Shown: positions 7,918 through 19,709 of the stretch, piece after piece
How the letters are laid out: each line of letters begins with the position of its first letter
How positions within the stretch are numbered: the stretch's first letter is position 1
Source: Inhella crocodyli
GTDB lineage: Bacteria; Pseudomonadota; Gammaproteobacteria; Burkholderiales; Burkholderiaceae_C
Length of the DNA: 64,000 bases
Assembly (NCBI RefSeq): GCF_004004565.1
Contig: NZ_SACM01000004.1
Coordinates: 1-64,000 of the forward strand
Direction: 5' to 3'
Translations under genes and position numbers: made by a program
The notes under the pieces: model-generated
What the model saw: the letters and a program-made list of their open reading frames with translations, nothing else
Database searches by the model: none
What the model was told of the DNA's origin: nothing

Positions 7918-8763
7918 ATGAACCAGGTCGAAGCAACTCGCACGCCCTGGCTGCGTTACCTCACCCTCGGGGCCGTGGCCCTGGTGATGCTGTACCCGCT
8001 GATCTGGCTGGTCGGCGCCTCGTTCAAGAGCAACGCCGAGATCTTCACCTCGGCGGGCTTCGTGCCCAGCCAGCTCGACTTCGGCGCTTACGCCAAGGGC
8101 TGGAAGACCAGCACCGAGTACACCTTCGCCACCTACTTCCTCAACAGCTTCCTCATCACCATCCCGCGCATCGTCGTCACGGTGGTCAGCTGCGTGCTGG
8201 TGGCCTACGCCTTCGCGCGCTTCGAGTTCTGGGGCAAGAAGACCCTGTTCGCCATCATGATCGGCACCATGATGCTGCCGCTCATCGTGCTGCGGCTGCC
8301 CCAGTACCTGGTGTTCCGCGAGATCGGCTGGCTTGACGGCTACCTGCCGCTCATCGTGCCCTCGGCCTTCGCCACCGACACCTTCTTCGTCTTCCTGCTC
8401 GTGCAGTTCCTGCGCGGCATCCCGCGGGACATGGAAGAGGCCGCGCAGATCGACGGCTGCAACGCGCTGCAGCTGCTCTGGCACATCGTGGTGCCCCTGC
8501 TCAAGCCGGCCATCATCTCCGTCATCGTCTTCCAGTTCATCTGGACGATGAACGACTTCATGGGCCCGCTGATCTACCTCGCCTCGGTCGAGAAGTACCC
8601 GGTCAGCCTGGCGCTCAAGATGAGCATCGGCGCCACCGAGGAGGTCGAGTGGGCCAACGTCATCGCCATCTCCGTGGTGGCCTTGATTCCCTCGGTGCTG
8701 GTGTTCTTCGCCGCCCAAAAACACTTCATCGAAGGCGCCAGCAGCTCTGGCGTTAAAGGATGA
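7918..8763 (+). CDS. sugar ABC transporter permease (MalG/TogN type)
   Basis: A 281-residue inner-membrane permease with about six membrane segments. The EAA loop is EEAAQIDGCNALQLLWHIVV followed by PLLKP. The ATG at 7918 has a GGGAGA ribosome site at 7907-7912. It pairs with the permease just upstream as the heterodimeric channel of a CUT1 importer. The gene is followed by a 145-base gap filled largely by repeat copy B. Confidence 0.9.
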   Translation: MNQVEATRTPWLRYLTLGAVALVMLYPLIWLVGASFKSNAEIFTSAGFVPSQLDFGAYAKGWKTSTEYTFATYFLNSFLITIPRIVVTVVSCVLVAYAFARFEFWGKKTLFAIMIGTMMLPLIVLRLPQYLVFREIGWLDGYLPLIVPSAFATDTFFVFLLVQFLRGIPRDMEEAAQIDGCNALQLLWHIVVPLLKPAIISVIVFQFIWTMNDFMGPLIYLASVEKYPVSLALKMSIGATEEVEWANVIAISVVALIPSVLVFFAAQKHFIEGASSSGVKG

Positions 8764-8846
8764 CCCCCCGTACCGGCTTCGCCGGCCCCCCAGGGGGCGC
8801 CGCCAGTGGCCCGGCAAAGCCGGTTCCACGGCGGCCGCTTGAAGCA
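8764..8846 (+). repeat. GC-rich dispersed repeat, copy B
   Basis: Fills most of the gap between the second permease and the ATPase gene. It shares with copy C (12474-12552) a stretch reading GTGGCCCGGCAAAGCCGGTT and then CCACGGYGGC, plus a CCCCCCAGGGGG(G)CGCC core. Both copies begin right after a stop codon on the coding strand. Confidence 0.65.
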
Positions 8847-8908
8847 CCGCGGACTGCGTGGCGCTCTGCCCTTGGTCAAAACCGGAAGTTCGAAGAATTG
8901 AGTGCCCC

Positions 8909-10020
<1,112 letters not shown>

Positions 10021-10021
<1 letters not shown>

Positions 10022-11322
10022 TGCCCGCGTCACGACGCCTGGTGCTCGCGGCCGGCGCTGCCGCCGTCACCACGTTCGCCGCGCCCTGGGTGCACGCCCA
10101 AGGCTCCCGCACCCTGCGCTTCGCCTGGTGGGGCGGAGCCGCCCGCCACAGCGCGACGCTGGCCGCGCTGCGGCTCTTCGAGCAACGCCACCCGGGCGTG
10201 CGCGTGAAGGCCGAGTACATGGGCTTCAACGGCTACCTGGAGCGGCTCACCACCCAGATCGCCGGCCGGGCCGAGCCCGACCTGATGCAGATCAACTGGG
10301 CTTGGCTCGCCATGTTCAGCAAGCGGGGCAACGGCTTCGCCGACTTGAACGCGCAGCAGTCCGTGCTGCAGCTCGACCAGTTCGGTGCCGACGACCTCGC
10401 CTACGGCCAGGTGCAGGGCAAGCTCAACGCGCTGCCCCTGTCGTTCAGCGCGCGGGTCATGCTGTGGAACGAGTCGGCGTTCCGGCGCGCTGGGCTGGCC
10501 CTGCCGCGCAACTGGGACGAGCTCTTCGCCGCCGGCCCCGCCTTCCGCCGGGCCCTGGGCGACGGCGCCTTCCCGCTGGACGGCGAGCTGTACGACATGA
10601 TGCTGCTGGCCCAAACTTGGGTGCAGCAGCGCCACGGCACGCCCTACGTGGACCCGCTCAACCGCCGCATCGCCATGAACGAAGCGGCTGCGCTGGATTG
10701 GGTGCGGACCTACCGCCGCCTGGTGAACGAGCACGTGTGCACGCCCCTGCCGTTGCGCGCCAGCCTGGGTGGGGCCGAGAAGCCGACCGAGCAGCAGCCC
10801 GATTGGGTGAAGGGCCGCTGGGCCGGCAACTACACCTGGGACGCCCTGATCGGCCTGCGCGCGTCCACGCTGCCGCCCAGCGAGAAGCTGGCGCTCGGCG
10901 CCTTCCCCACGCTGCCGGGCGCGCTCGACAGCGGCCTGTTCGGCCGCCCCACCCTGATGTACGCGGTGGGTCGCAGCAGCCCCCAGCCCGAGCTGGCCGC
11001 GCGCCTGATGAACTTCCTGCTGTGCGACCCCGAGGCGGCCAAGATCCTCGGTCGCACCCGCGGCCTGCCCTCGGCGCGCAGCAGCTTGGCCGTGCTGCAA
11101 GCCAGTGGCGGCCTGCCCCCGCTGGAACTCGCCGCGCACGACCAGATCCAGGCCCAGCGCCTGGCGGGCCGACTGCGCCGCCCCGCGCCCCTGTTCGAGC
11201 ACGCGCGATTTTTGAAGTTCATGCGCGAGGTCTTCGAAACCGTGGCCTACGGCAAGACCAGCGACCTCGACGCCGCCCGCCGGCTCGTCAACGAGGGCCA
11301 GGCCCTCTTGCAGAGACTCTGA
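10021..11322 (+). CDS. extracellular sugar-binding protein of the ABC importer
   Basis: A 433-residue family-1 solute-binding protein. The N-terminus is MPASRRLVLAAGAAAV with cleavage after WVHAQ; the twin arginine suggests Tat export, although a Sec signal is possible. The start of the mature protein (TLRFAWWGGAARHSATLAAL) is typical of TogB/UgpB-like oligosaccharide binders. It overlaps the ATPase gene at its start and ogl at its end, in both cases by TGATG, so it is translationally coupled. It probably delivers oligogalacturonides to the permeases; the ligand is inferred from locus. Confidence 0.9.
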
Positions 11323-12473
11323 TGAAAAGCACGCAACGCCAGCTGCACTTCAGCACCAAGACCGACCCCGACACCGGTGCGCGCGTCACGCGCCTGACGC
11401 CGCTGGACGTCACCTGCCACCGCAATTACTTCTACCAAAAGTGCTTCACCAACGACGGGCAGCGCCTGCTGTTCGGCGGTGGCTTCGGCGCGGGCCAGCA
11501 CTGGAACTACCACCTGCTGGACCTGCAAAGCCAGGTGGCGACGCAGCTGACCGACCAGCCAGGCGAGAACACCTTTGGCGGCTTCCTGAGCCCCGACGAC
11601 CGGCACCTGTACTTCGTGCGCCAAGAGCGCCAACTGATCCGCTTGGCGCTGGACACGCTGCAGGAGGAGGTGGTCTACACCGTGCCCTCGGGCTGGGTGG
11701 GCTACGGCACCTGGGTCAGCAACAGCACTTGCACCCGGATGGTGGGCATCGAGATCTCCGCCGACGACTGGTTCCCGCTCGACACCTGGCAGAAATTCAA
11801 CGAGATGTTCCACCGCCAGCCCCTGTGCCGGCTGTTCTCCGTCGACCTGGCCACGGGGGAACGCACCGTGATCTTGGAGCAGCGCGGCTGGCTGGGCCAC
11901 CCGCAGTACCGCCCCTTCGACGACACCACCGTGGCTTACTGCCACGAAGGGCCGCACGACCTGATCGACGCGCGCATGTGGTTCATCAACGCCGACGGCA
12001 CGAACCGCCGCTGCGGCAAGGTGCACGACGCCGGCGAAAGCTGCACGCACGAGTTTTGGGTGCCCGACGGCAGCGCCATGGTGTACGTGAGCTACCGCCA
12101 CAACGCGCCCGAGCGCTGGATCTGCCGCCTCGACCCCGTCACGCTCGAACACCGCGTGCTGACCTCCATGCCGCCCTGCTCGCACCTGATGAGCAACCAC
12201 GACGGCAGCCTGTTGGTGGGCGACGGCTGCGGCAGCGCCAGCACCGACCCCAGCGCCAGCAACGCCATGCTCACCGGCGACCCCTACCTGCACCTGTTCG
12301 ACTTGAAGGCCGGCACCACGCGCCGCATCGCCCGCCACGACAGCTCGTGGAAGGTGCTGCACGGCAACCGCCAGGTCAGCCACCCGCACCCCTCGTTCAC
12401 GCCGGACGACCGACAAGTGCTGTTCAGCTGCGACGCCGAGGGCGAGCCCGCGCTGTACCTGGCCAGCTTGTGA
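11322..12473 (+). CDS. ogl: oligogalacturonate lyase (PL22)
   Basis: A 383-residue cytoplasmic beta-propeller lyase of family PL22, close to the usual 388. It splits short, mainly unsaturated, oligogalacturonides into 4,5-unsaturated uronate monomers. The residues expected from the Yersinia structure are present by motif: His243 in CTHEFW as the candidate base, and metal ligands His288 in CSHLMSNHDG, then Gln351, His354 and His356 in QVSHPHP. The start ATG overlaps the binding-protein stop (TGATG). Its product feeds KdgF, KduI and KduD encoded upstream. Confidence 0.96.
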   Translation: MKSTQRQLHFSTKTDPDTGARVTRLTPLDVTCHRNYFYQKCFTNDGQRLLFGGGFGAGQHWNYHLLDLQSQVATQLTDQPGENTFGGFLSPDDRHLYFVRQERQLIRLALDTLQEEVVYTVPSGWVGYGTWVSNSTCTRMVGIEISADDWFPLDTWQKFNEMFHRQPLCRLFSVDLATGERTVILEQRGWLGHPQYRPFDDTTVAYCHEGPHDLIDARMWFINADGTNRRCGKVHDAGESCTHEFWVPDGSAMVYVSYRHNAPERWICRLDPVTLEHRVLTSMPPCSHLMSNHDGSLLVGDGCGSASTDPSASNAMLTGDPYLHLFDLKAGTTRRIARHDSSWKVLHGNRQVSHPHPSFTPDDRQVLFSCDAEGEPALYLASL

Positions 12474-12552
12474 GCCCCCCCCCGAATCGCTTCGCGCCTC
12501 CCCCCCAGGGGGGCGCCACCTGTGGCCCGGCAAAGCCGGTTCCACGGTGGCA
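12474..12552 (+). repeat. GC-rich dispersed repeat, copy C
   Basis: Begins immediately after the ogl stop and ends about at the start of the next coding sequence. Its second half is nearly identical to copy B (8764-8846). It occupies the place where a ribosome site and ATG would be expected for the methylesterase/lyase gene. Confidence 0.65.
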
Positions 12553-12553
12553 C

Positions 12554-14815
12554 TTGGGTCGCCTGCTGCCCGCCTGCCTTTGTGCTGCGCTGTTCGCGGC
12601 CGACGCGCTGGCCGCAGCCCCCAGCCAAGACCGCCCGCAACTGAGCGAGGCCGAGACCGCCCTGCACACCCGCGCCGCCTACCTGGGTGACTGGACGCCA
12701 GGGTCGGCGGCGGGCGCCCCGGTGGTGGCCGAGGTGCGCCCCGGCCAGGCGGTGCAGCAGGTGCTGGACGCGCTGCCGCCGTCGACCGGCACGCTGCGCG
12801 TGGTGCGCCTGTACCCGGGCACCTACCGCGGCCCGCTGTGCCTGCGCGGCCTGGGGCCCATCGCCCTCGTCGGCTTGGGGGCCACGCCCGAGGCCGTGCG
12901 CCTGGTGGACGGCCGCTACGCCGCCCAGCCCAAGGCGCCCGAGGCCCCCGCCCAGCCCTGCGTGCCCGCGCTGGGCAGCGCCACGCACGGCACGGCCGGC
13001 AGCGCCACGGTGGTGGTCGCGCAAGACGAGGTGCACCTGCACCGCCTCAGCATCGCCAACGACGCGATGGACGGCGCGCGCGCCGGCCAGGGCTACCCCC
13101 CGGGGGCCGGTGAAACGGGCGGCGCGCAGGCCGTGGCCTTGCTGACGCGGGGCGACCGCATCCACCTGAGCGAAGTCGCCCTCTGGGGCCACCAAGACAC
13201 CTTCTACGCCGACCGCGGCCGGCCCGACGCCCCCGCCCGCGTGCTGGTGGAGCGCAGCACCCTCGCGGGCGATGTCGACTTCGTCTTTGGCGCCGCCACG
13301 CTGGTGATCGACGACAGCCTGATCCTCAGCCGCGCAGGCCGCCGCGCCCCGGGCGAGCGGGGCATCGGTCTGGCGCCCAGCACGGCGCCGCAGCAGGCCC
13401 AAGGCTTCCTGGTCACGAACAGCCGCTGGCTGGCCGAACCGGGCGTGGCCCCCGGGAGCGTGCACCTGGGACGCGCCTGGGACGCGGGCGTGCCCAAGGG
13501 CGGCCCATGGACGGCGACCTCGCCCAACGGCCGCGCCCTCGTGCGCGACAGCCTGCTGGGCGCGCACCTCAGCGGCTGGACGGCGTCCACCGCGCGCCGC
13601 CCCTTCGACCCCAGCGTCAACCGATTGGCCGAGTTCGGCAACGCCACGCTGCCTGCCGCGGCTTTCGAGTCCCTGCCCGAAGGCCAAGGCTGGGCCTCGG
13701 TGGCGGGCGGCACGCGCGGCGGCAGCGCCGCGAGGCCGGAACACGTGCTGGCCATCCGCACCCGCGCCGACCTGGACGCCGCGCTGCGCCTGGGCGACAC
13801 GCCCAAGGTCTTGGCGGTGATGGCCCGCATCGACCTCGACCCGCAAGGCGCCGAGGCCTACCGCGACCCCGACTTCGACCCAGCCGCCTACGAGCGCGCC
13901 TACGACCCGGCCGTCTGGGGCCGCCGCCCGCCCAGTGGCCCGCTGGAAGAAGCGAGACTGCGCAGCAGCAAGCGCCAGGCCGCGGCCACCGTGGTGCGCC
14001 TGCCCTCGAACACAACGCTCATCGGCGTCGTGCCCGGCGCCGGCTTCGCCAACGGCAGCCTGATGCTGGACCGCGTGCAGCAGGTCATCGTGCGCCACCT
14101 GCACCTGTCGGACGCCTACGACCACTTCCCCCAGTGGGACCCGCTGGACGGGGCGCTGGGCGAGTGGAACAGCGAGTACGACACCCTCTCGCTGCGCGGG
14201 GCGCGGCACGTGTGGGTGGACCACTGCCGCTTCGACGACGGCACCCGGCCCGACGCGCAGGAGCGCACGGTCTTCGGGCGCCTGCAGCAGCGCCACGACG
14301 GCCTGCTGGACGTGACCCTGCAGTCCGACCTCGTGACCGTGTCGTGGAACCATTTCGAAGCGCACAGCAAGACCACGCTCATCGGCGGCAGCGACAAGCT
14401 CACCAGCGACGCCGGCCACCTGCGCGTGACCCTGCACCACAACCGCTGGGTGGGCGTGGCCGAGCGCACGCCCCGCGTGCGCTTCGGCCAAGTGCACGTG
14501 CTCAACAACCTCTACGAACCCCGTCCCGACAGCGCCTACGGCTACGCCTACTCCATCGGCATCGGCTTCGCGTCGAGCGTGCTGAGCGAAGCCAACGCCT
14601 GGGAAGGGCCGGTGCCGGCGACGAAGCTGCTGCGCGTGCTCAAGGGCGAGCGCTTCACCGACCGCGGCTCCCTGCTCAACGGCCAGCCCCCGGACTTGGC
14701 CGCCGCCTTTCCCAACCTAGCGCCCGTGACCTGGTCGCCCCCCTACGCCCTGGCGCCCGAGCCCGCCGCCACCGCCGCCCAGCGCGTGCGGGAAGGCGCG
14801 GGGCCCCGGCCCTGA
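12554..14815 (+). CDS. pectin methylesterase (CE8) - pectate lyase (PL1) fusion
   Basis: A 753-residue secreted enzyme combining two pectinases. A signal peptide (GRLLPACLCAALFAADALAA) precedes a CE8 methylesterase of roughly residues 45-375. Its motifs are GHQDTFY (Asp215), DVDFVFG (Asp242) and LGRAW (Arg307). A PL1 pectate lyase follows at about 395-735, with WVDHC (554-558), VSWNHFEAHSKTTLIGGSDK and ERTPRVRFG (Arg641/643). One chain could thus remove methyl esters and cut the resulting polygalacturonate. No in-frame ATG or GTG lies near the signal peptide; the start is taken as TTG at 12554, directly after repeat copy C, without a strong ribosome site. Identity is firm; the start is uncertain. 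Confidence 0.9.
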   Translation: MGRLLPACLCAALFAADALAAAPSQDRPQLSEAETALHTRAAYLGDWTPGSAAGAPVVAEVRPGQAVQQVLDALPPSTGTLRVVRLYPGTYRGPLCLRGLGPIALVGLGATPEAVRLVDGRYAAQPKAPEAPAQPCVPALGSATHGTAGSATVVVAQDEVHLHRLSIANDAMDGARAGQGYPPGAGETGGAQAVALLTRGDRIHLSEVALWGHQDTFYADRGRPDAPARVLVERSTLAGDVDFVFGAATLVIDDSLILSRAGRRAPGERGIGLAPSTAPQQAQGFLVTNSRWLAEPGVAPGSVHLGRAWDAGVPKGGPWTATSPNGRALVRDSLLGAHLSGWTASTARRPFDPSVNRLAEFGNATLPAAAFESLPEGQGWASVAGGTRGGSAARPEHVLAIRTRADLDAALRLGDTPKVLAVMARIDLDPQGAEAYRDPDFDPAAYERAYDPAVWGRRPPSGPLEEARLRSSKRQAAATVVRLPSNTTLIGVVPGAGFANGSLMLDRVQQVIVRHLHLSDAYDHFPQWDPLDGALGEWNSEYDTLSLRGARHVWVDHCRFDDGTRPDAQERTVFGRLQQRHDGLLDVTLQSDLVTVSWNHFEAHSKTTLIGGSDKLTSDAGHLRVTLHHNRWVGVAERTPRVRFGQVHVLNNLYEPRPDSAYGYAYSIGIGFASSVLSEANAWEGPVPATKLLRVLKGERFTDRGSLLNGQPPDLAAAFPNLAPVTWSPPYALAPEPAATAAQRVREGAGPRP

Positions 14816-14856
14816 AACCCTGGTCGACAATCGCGCCCGCAAACCACCGAATCCCC

Positions 14857-15675
14857 ATGGCAACCGGCATCGACGACGACCTCAGCGACGGCAAGCAAAG
14901 CCCCGAATCCGTGGCCGCGGTGCTCAAGGTGTTCGCCATCTTGAACGCCCTGAGCGAGCGCAGCGACATCGGCATCTCCGACCTGTCCGTGCGCCTGGCC
15001 ATGCCCAAGGCCACCGTCTACCGCTTCCTGCAAACCATGAAGACCCTGGGCTACGTGCGCCAGGAGCCCGACAGCGAGCGCTATGGCCTGACCATGCGCA
15101 TGTTCGAACTCGGCGCCAAGGCCCTGCCCTTCCCCGAGCTGGTGGACCTGGCCAAGCACCACATGCAGATGCTGGCCGACGCCACGGGCGAGACCGTGCA
15201 CCTGGGCACGCTGATCGACAGCGAAATCATCTACGTGCACAAGGTCGACTCGAAGCACATGCTGGGCATGTACTCCAAGATCGGCCGCCGCGCGCCCCTG
15301 CACTGCACGGCCATCGGCAAGGTGCTGATGGCCTGGGAGCACCCCGAGCGGCGCGACCGCGTGCTCGACGGCGCCGAGTTCCAGCGCTTTCGCGACAAGA
15401 CCATCACCGAACGCGGCGCCTTCCTCGCCGAGTTGGCCCAGGTCAAGGCCCAGGGCTTCGGCGAAGACCGCGAAGAGTTCGACGACCACATCCGCTGCAT
15501 CGGCGTGCCCATCTTCGACCGCCTGGGCCAGCCCGTGGCGGGCATGAGCGTGTCATTCCCCACCTTCCGCTACGACGCCGCCAAGGCGCCCGAGGTGGTG
15601 GCCATGCTGCAGGCCGCCAGCCGCGACATCTCCGAGCGTCTGGGCTGCACCCGGTTCCCCCTGGACGCACGCTGA
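14857..15675 (+). CDS. kdgR: IclR-family regulator, KdgR-like
   Basis: A 272-residue IclR-family protein with an N-terminal winged helix-turn-helix ([16 protein letters not shown], then [20 protein letters not shown]) and a C-terminal effector domain. The length is close to E. coli KdgR (263), which represses pectin genes and is released by 2-keto-3-deoxygluconate. As last gene of the rightward pectin unit it is the natural candidate to bind the GRAAC-N3-GRTTC palindromes at 4952-4985. The ATG at 14857 lies 41 bases after the fusion-enzyme stop. The family is certain; the KdgR role is inferred from context. Confidence 0.88.
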   Translation: MATGIDDDLSDGKQSPESVAAVLKVFAILNALSERSDIGISDLSVRLAMPKATVYRFLQTMKTLGYVRQEPDSERYGLTMRMFELGAKALPFPELVDLAKHHMQMLADATGETVHLGTLIDSEIIYVHKVDSKHMLGMYSKIGRRAPLHCTAIGKVLMAWEHPERRDRVLDGAEFQRFRDKTITERGAFLAELAQVKAQGFGEDREEFDDHIRCIGVPIFDRLGQPVAGMSVSFPTFRYDAAKAPEVVAMLQAASRDISERLGCTRFPLDAR

Positions 15676-15709
15676 GCGCGCTGCGGGCGGCAACGACAAT
15701 CGCGGCCCC

Positions 15710-17686
15710 ATGCCGCCGTTGACCGCTCCTCCGTCCGACCCCGCCCTCCAGGTCCTCCAGCAGGTCTTCGGCTACCCCGCCTTCCGCGGCCTGCAGCGCG
15801 ACATCGTCGACGCCGCCATCGCGGGGCAGGACGCGCTCGTGCTCATGCCCACGGGCGGCGGCAAGTCGCTCTGCTACCAAATCCCGGCCATCGTGCGCCA
15901 GCGCCAGGGCAAGGGCGTCACGCTCGTGGTCAGCCCGCTCATCGCGCTGATGCACGACCAGGTCGGCGCGCTGGAAGAGGTCGGCGTCAAGGCCGCCTTC
16001 TTGAACAGCACGCTGGACTTCGAGGCCACCAAGCGCATCGAGCGCGAGCTGCTCAGCGGCGAGCTGACCCTGCTGTACGCCGCCCCCGAGCGCGTGACCA
16101 ACGCCCGCTTCCAGGCCCGGCTCGATTCCCTGCACGAGCGAAACCTGCTGGCCCTGTTCGCCATCGACGAGGCGCACTGCGTCAGCCAGTGGGGCCACGA
16201 CTTCCGCGAGGACTACCTCGCCCTGAGTCTGCTGCACGAGCGCTACCCCGGCGTGCCACGCATGGCGCTCACCGCCACGGCCGACGCCCACACGCGCGCC
16301 GACATGGTCGAGCGCCTGCAACTGCAGGACGCCCCCGCCTTCGTGGCCAGCTTCGACCGCCCCAACATCCGCTACCGCGTGGTCGAAAAGAGCGACCCGC
16401 GCGCCCAGCTGCTGCGCTTCCTGTACGCCGAGCACCGCGACAGCGGCAGCCTGGACGCCGGCATCGTGTACTGCGGCAGCCGCAAGAAGGTCGACGAAAC
16501 CGCCGAGTGGCTGCAGGGCCAGGGCGTGAAGGCCCTGCCTTACCACGCGGGGCTGGACAGCGCCACGCGCGCCCAGCACCAAGACCGCTTCTTGCGCGAC
16601 GAGGGCGTGGTGATGGTGGCCACGATCGCGTTCGGCATGGGCATCGACAAGCCCGACGTGCGCTTCGTCGCTCACCTGGACCTTCCCAAGAACATCGAAG
16701 GCTATTACCAGGAGACCGGCCGCGCCGGCCGCGACGGCGAACCGGCCAACGCCTGGATGGCCTATGGCCTGGCCGACGTGGTGCAGCAGCGCCGCATGAT
16801 CGACGAGAGCCCCGCCGGCGAGGAGTTCAAGCGCGTGCAGCGCGCCAAGCTCGACGCCCTGCTGGCCCTGGCCGAAAGCACCGACTGCCGCCGCCGGCGC
16901 CTGTTGGCCTACTTCGGCGAGGACTCTGAAGCGAGTGGCGCGACGCCCGCCGCCGGGCCGCCCCAAGGCGGGCGTGCCCCCTCGGGGGGTGGCGAAGCCC
17001 CGCAGGGGCGGAGACTGGGGGCCCTGTACCAGTGCGGCAACTGCGACAACTGCTTGAACCCGCCGGCCGTTTGGGACGCGACCGAGCCCGCGCGCATGGC
17101 CCTGAGCTGCATCTACCGCTTCCAGAAGGAGCGCAACCAACGCTTCGGCGCCGGCCACCTGATCGACGTGCTGCGCGGCAAGGCCACCGACAAAACCCGC
17201 CAGCACGGGCACGACACGCTCAGCACCTGGGGCATCGGCAAGAACGTGAGCGAAACGCAGTGGCGCGCGGTGCTGCGCCAGCTCATCGCCATGAACGCCA
17301 TCGAGGTGGAGGGCGAGTACCAAACCTTGGCCCTGGGCGAGGCCGCCAAGCCCGTGCTGCGGGGCGACCAAACCGTGAAGCTGCGCGAGGGCACGGGCGA
17401 GGGCCGCGCGCCCAAGCTCAAGACCGCGCGCAAGGCCGGCGGCGCCGCCCCGCTCGGCGACCTGGACCCCGCCGCCCAAGCGCGACTGGAGGCCCTCAAG
17501 GCCTGGCGCACCGAGGTGGCGCGCGAGCACGACCTGCCGGCCTACCTGATCTTCCCCAACAGCACCCTGCACGAGCTGGCCGCACAGCACCCGCAAACCT
17601 TGGACGAGGTGGGCGCGGTGAGCGGCGTGGGCGCCAAAAAACTCGAGGCGTACGGCCGCGAGATCTTGCGCGTGCTGCAGGGTTGA
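15710..17686 (+). CDS. recQ: ATP-dependent DNA helicase RecQ
   Basis: A 658-residue 3'-5' helicase with Walker [17 protein letters not shown] box [17 protein letters not shown], a zinc-binding RQC region and a C-terminal HRDC domain. The zinc cysteines are Cys393, then CGNCDNC at Cys442/445/448. The spacing between Cys393 and Cys442 is 48 residues against 16 in E. coli RecQ. The extra 32 residues (Gly/Pro/Ala-rich, about 408-437) are encoded by an in-frame copy of the GC-rich repeat. The gene otherwise looks intact. It is convergent with the GGDEF-EAL gene, 43 bases away. Confidence 0.95.
   Translation: MPPLTAPPSDPALQVLQQVFGYPAFRGLQRDIVDAAIAGQDALVLMPTGGGKSLCYQIPAIVRQRQGKGVTLVVSPLIALMHDQVGALEEVGVKAAFLNSTLDFEATKRIERELLSGELTLLYAAPERVTNARFQARLDSLHERNLLALFAIDEAHCVSQWGHDFREDYLALSLLHERYPGVPRMALTATADAHTRADMVERLQLQDAPAFVASFDRPNIRYRVVEKSDPRAQLLRFLYAEHRDSGSLDAGIVYCGSRKKVDETAEWLQGQGVKALPYHAGLDSATRAQHQDRFLRDEGVVMVATIAFGMGIDKPDVRFVAHLDLPKNIEGYYQETGRAGRDGEPANAWMAYGLADVVQQRRMIDESPAGEEFKRVQRAKLDALLALAESTDCRRRRLLAYFGEDSEASGATPAAGPPQGGRAPSGGGEAPQGRRLGALYQCGNCDNCLNPPAVWDATEPARMALSCIYRFQKERNQRFGAGHLIDVLRGKATDKTRQHGHDTLSTWGIGKNVSETQWRAVLRQLIAMNAIEVEGEYQTLALGEAAKPVLRGDQTVKLREGTGEGRAPKLKTARKAGGAAPLGDLDPAAQARLEALKAWRTEVAREHDLPAYLIFPNSTLHELAAQHPQTLDEVGAVSGVGAKKLEAYGREILRVLQG
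16930..17022 (-). repeat. GC-rich dispersed repeat, copy D, inside recQ
   Basis: Read on the minus strand it contains CTTCGCCACCCCCCGAGG and GCCTTGGGGCGGCCC, matching the layout of copy A at 7838-7912. It is translated in frame as a Gly/Pro-rich insert just before the second zinc cysteine of RecQ. Confidence 0.6.
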
Positions 17687-17729
17687 CGCCGACGGCCGCC
17701 GCGGTGGGCCGCGCGCCGCGGCAGTGGCG

Positions 17730-19709
17730 TCAAGGCCAGGCGTTCAGGCGCAGCGCCAAATCGTGGGCCGGGATCGGCTTCGAGTACAGGTAACCCTGTT
17801 GCAGGGTGCAGGCCTCGCCCAGCAAGAACTGGCGCTGCACCTCGGTCTCCACGCCCTCGGCGACGACCTCGATATCCAGCGCGTGGGCCAGGCCCAGCAC
17901 GGCGCGCACCAGCACGCAGTCGTCGTGGTCGCCGGGCACGTCGCGCACGAAGCTGCGGTCGATCTTGAGCTTCTTCGGGCGCAGCAGCTTCAGGTAGGCC
18001 AGCGAGGAATAGCCGGTGCCGAAATCGTCCACGGCCAGCTCGATGCCCAGGTCGCGCAACGCGTGGATGGTCTTCATCGACGCTTCGCTGTCGCTCATCA
18101 CCGTGCTCTCGGTCAGCTCGATGGTCAGCTCGCCGGGCGCCAGCGCGTGCACTTGGATGAGTTCGTGCAATTGCTCGGGCAGGCGCTGGTCGCGGAAGTG
18201 GCTGGCCGACAGGTTCACCGCCACCGAACCCGGGTGGCGGCCCTGGCTCTTCCAGCGGCTGAGCTGCTGGCAGGCGGCCTCGAGCGTCCAGGCGCCCAGC
18301 TCACGGATCTGGCCCGACTCTTCCGCCACTTGGATGAAAGCGCCCGGGTACAGCAGGCCGCGCGTGGGGTGCTGCCAGCGCACCAGGGCCTCGACGGCGC
18401 GAACCACGCCGGTGGCGGCGTCGACGATGGGCTGGTAGTGCAGCACCAGCTGGTTGCCGCGGATGGCCTCGGCCAACTCGCGCTCCAGCTCCATGCGCTC
18501 GGCCAGTGCGGCGTCGAGGTGGGCTTCGTAGAAGGCGTAGCGGGCGCGCCCGTCTTGCTTGGCCTGGTACATGGCCATGTCCGCGTGGCGCACCAGCTCG
18601 TCGAAGTCTTCGCCGTCTTGCGGAAACAGGGCCACGCCCACGCTGGCCGTGACCTGGGCCTGTTGGCCGCCTTGCAGCTCCAAAGCCTCCGAAACCGAGT
18701 CCAGCATGCGCTGCACCGTGGCCTGCACCATGTCGGCCGACTGCGCGTCGCGCAGCAACAGCAGGAACTCGTCGCCGCTGATGCGGCACACCAAGTCCGA
18801 GCCGCGCACGGCGGCCCGCAGGCGCTCGCTGACCACGAGCAGCAGGCGGTCGCCCGCCGCGTGCCCCATGGTGTCGTTGATGGCCTTGAAACGGTCCAGG
18901 TCAACGAAGAGCAGCGCCATCAAATGGCGATGCCGACGCGCAAAGGCGGCCTCGTGCGTGAACACCTCGCGGAACAGCGTGCGGTTGGGCAGCTGCGTCA
19001 GGTGGTCGTACATGGCCATCTGGCGCAGCTGCGTGTTCTTGGCCTCCATGTCGGCCAGCAGGGAATCGATTTGCTCGCCCGCGTGGTTCAGGTGCTTGCC
19101 CAACTCACCCAGTTCGTCGCCACGCTGCCAGTCGCCTTGCTCGTGCGGTTCGCGCGCCGCGATGGCGCTGGCCTGCCGCTTGAGCCGGTCGATGGGTCGG
19201 ATCAGGCGCGTGTACAGCACCATCAAAATGACCACGCCGCCCAACACCACCTGGAACGCGACGATGGCCACGATCTGCTGCTGGCGCTCGCGCACCAGCT
19301 TGTCGGTGGCGCCGTCGTCGAAGCCCACGGTCAAGGTGCCCAGCACCACGCCGTCGCGCTTGATGCCCGCCGCCATGTCCACCGTCGGCCAGCCTTGGCT
19401 GCACTTGGCGGTCTTCAGCTCCTGCGCCCCGGGCCGCTCCTCCAGCAGGCTGACGCTGCACACGCTGGCGTCGGCCAGCAACTGCTCGATGGCGCGCTTG
19501 GTGGCCGACTCGTCCAGCACCCACAGCGGATCGACCAGGGACGTGGACGCCAAGCTCAACACCGCCGCGCGCTGGCTGGCCAAGATGGGCTCGACGCTGC
19601 TGCGGGTGAGCCGGTCCGACAAGGTCAGCACCACCAGCGCCGGCGCCGCAATGCCCACCAGCACCGCGAGCAGGATGAGCTGGCGCAAGGACAGGTTCGG
19701 GCGGCGCAT
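17730..19709 (-). CDS. membrane GGDEF-EAL cyclic di-GMP protein
   Basis: A 659-residue sensor for cyclic di-GMP turnover. An N-terminal membrane helix ([20 protein letters not shown]), a periplasmic segment, a second helix and a HAMP region (about 165-215) precede the diguanylate cyclase domain. The active-site motif reads SGDEF (311-315) with an RGSD inhibitory site five residues upstream. The phosphodiesterase domain has EAL at 440-442 and [13 protein letters not shown]. Both halves look intact apart from Ser for the first Gly of GGDEF. The ATG at 19709 was preferred to an upstream in-frame one because the membrane helix follows directly. The sensed signal is unknown. Confidence 0.9.
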   Translation of the reverse strand: MRRPNLSLRQLILLAVLVGIAAPALVVLTLSDRLTRSSVEPILASQRAAVLSLASTSLVDPLWVLDESATKRAIEQLLADASVCSVSLLEERPGAQELKTAKCSQGWPTVDMAAGIKRDGVVLGTLTVGFDDGATDKLVRERQQQIVAIVAFQVVLGGVVILMVLYTRLIRPIDRLKRQASAIAAREPHEQGDWQRGDELGELGKHLNHAGEQIDSLLADMEAKNTQLRQMAMYDHLTQLPNRTLFREVFTHEAAFARRHRHLMALLFVDLDRFKAINDTMGHAAGDRLLLVVSERLRAAVRGSDLVCRISGDEFLLLLRDAQSADMVQATVQRMLDSVSEALELQGGQQAQVTASVGVALFPQDGEDFDELVRHADMAMYQAKQDGRARYAFYEAHLDAALAERMELERELAEAIRGNQLVLHYQPIVDAATGVVRAVEALVRWQHPTRGLLYPGAFIQVAEESGQIRELGAWTLEAACQQLSRWKSQGRHPGSVAVNLSASHFRDQRLPEQLHELIQVHALAPGELTIELTESTVMSDSEASMKTIHALRDLGIELAVDDFGTGYSSLAYLKLLRPKKLKIDRSFVRDVPGDHDDCVLVRAVLGLAHALDIEVVAEGVETEVQRQFLLGEACTLQQGYLYSKPIPAHDLALRLNAWP

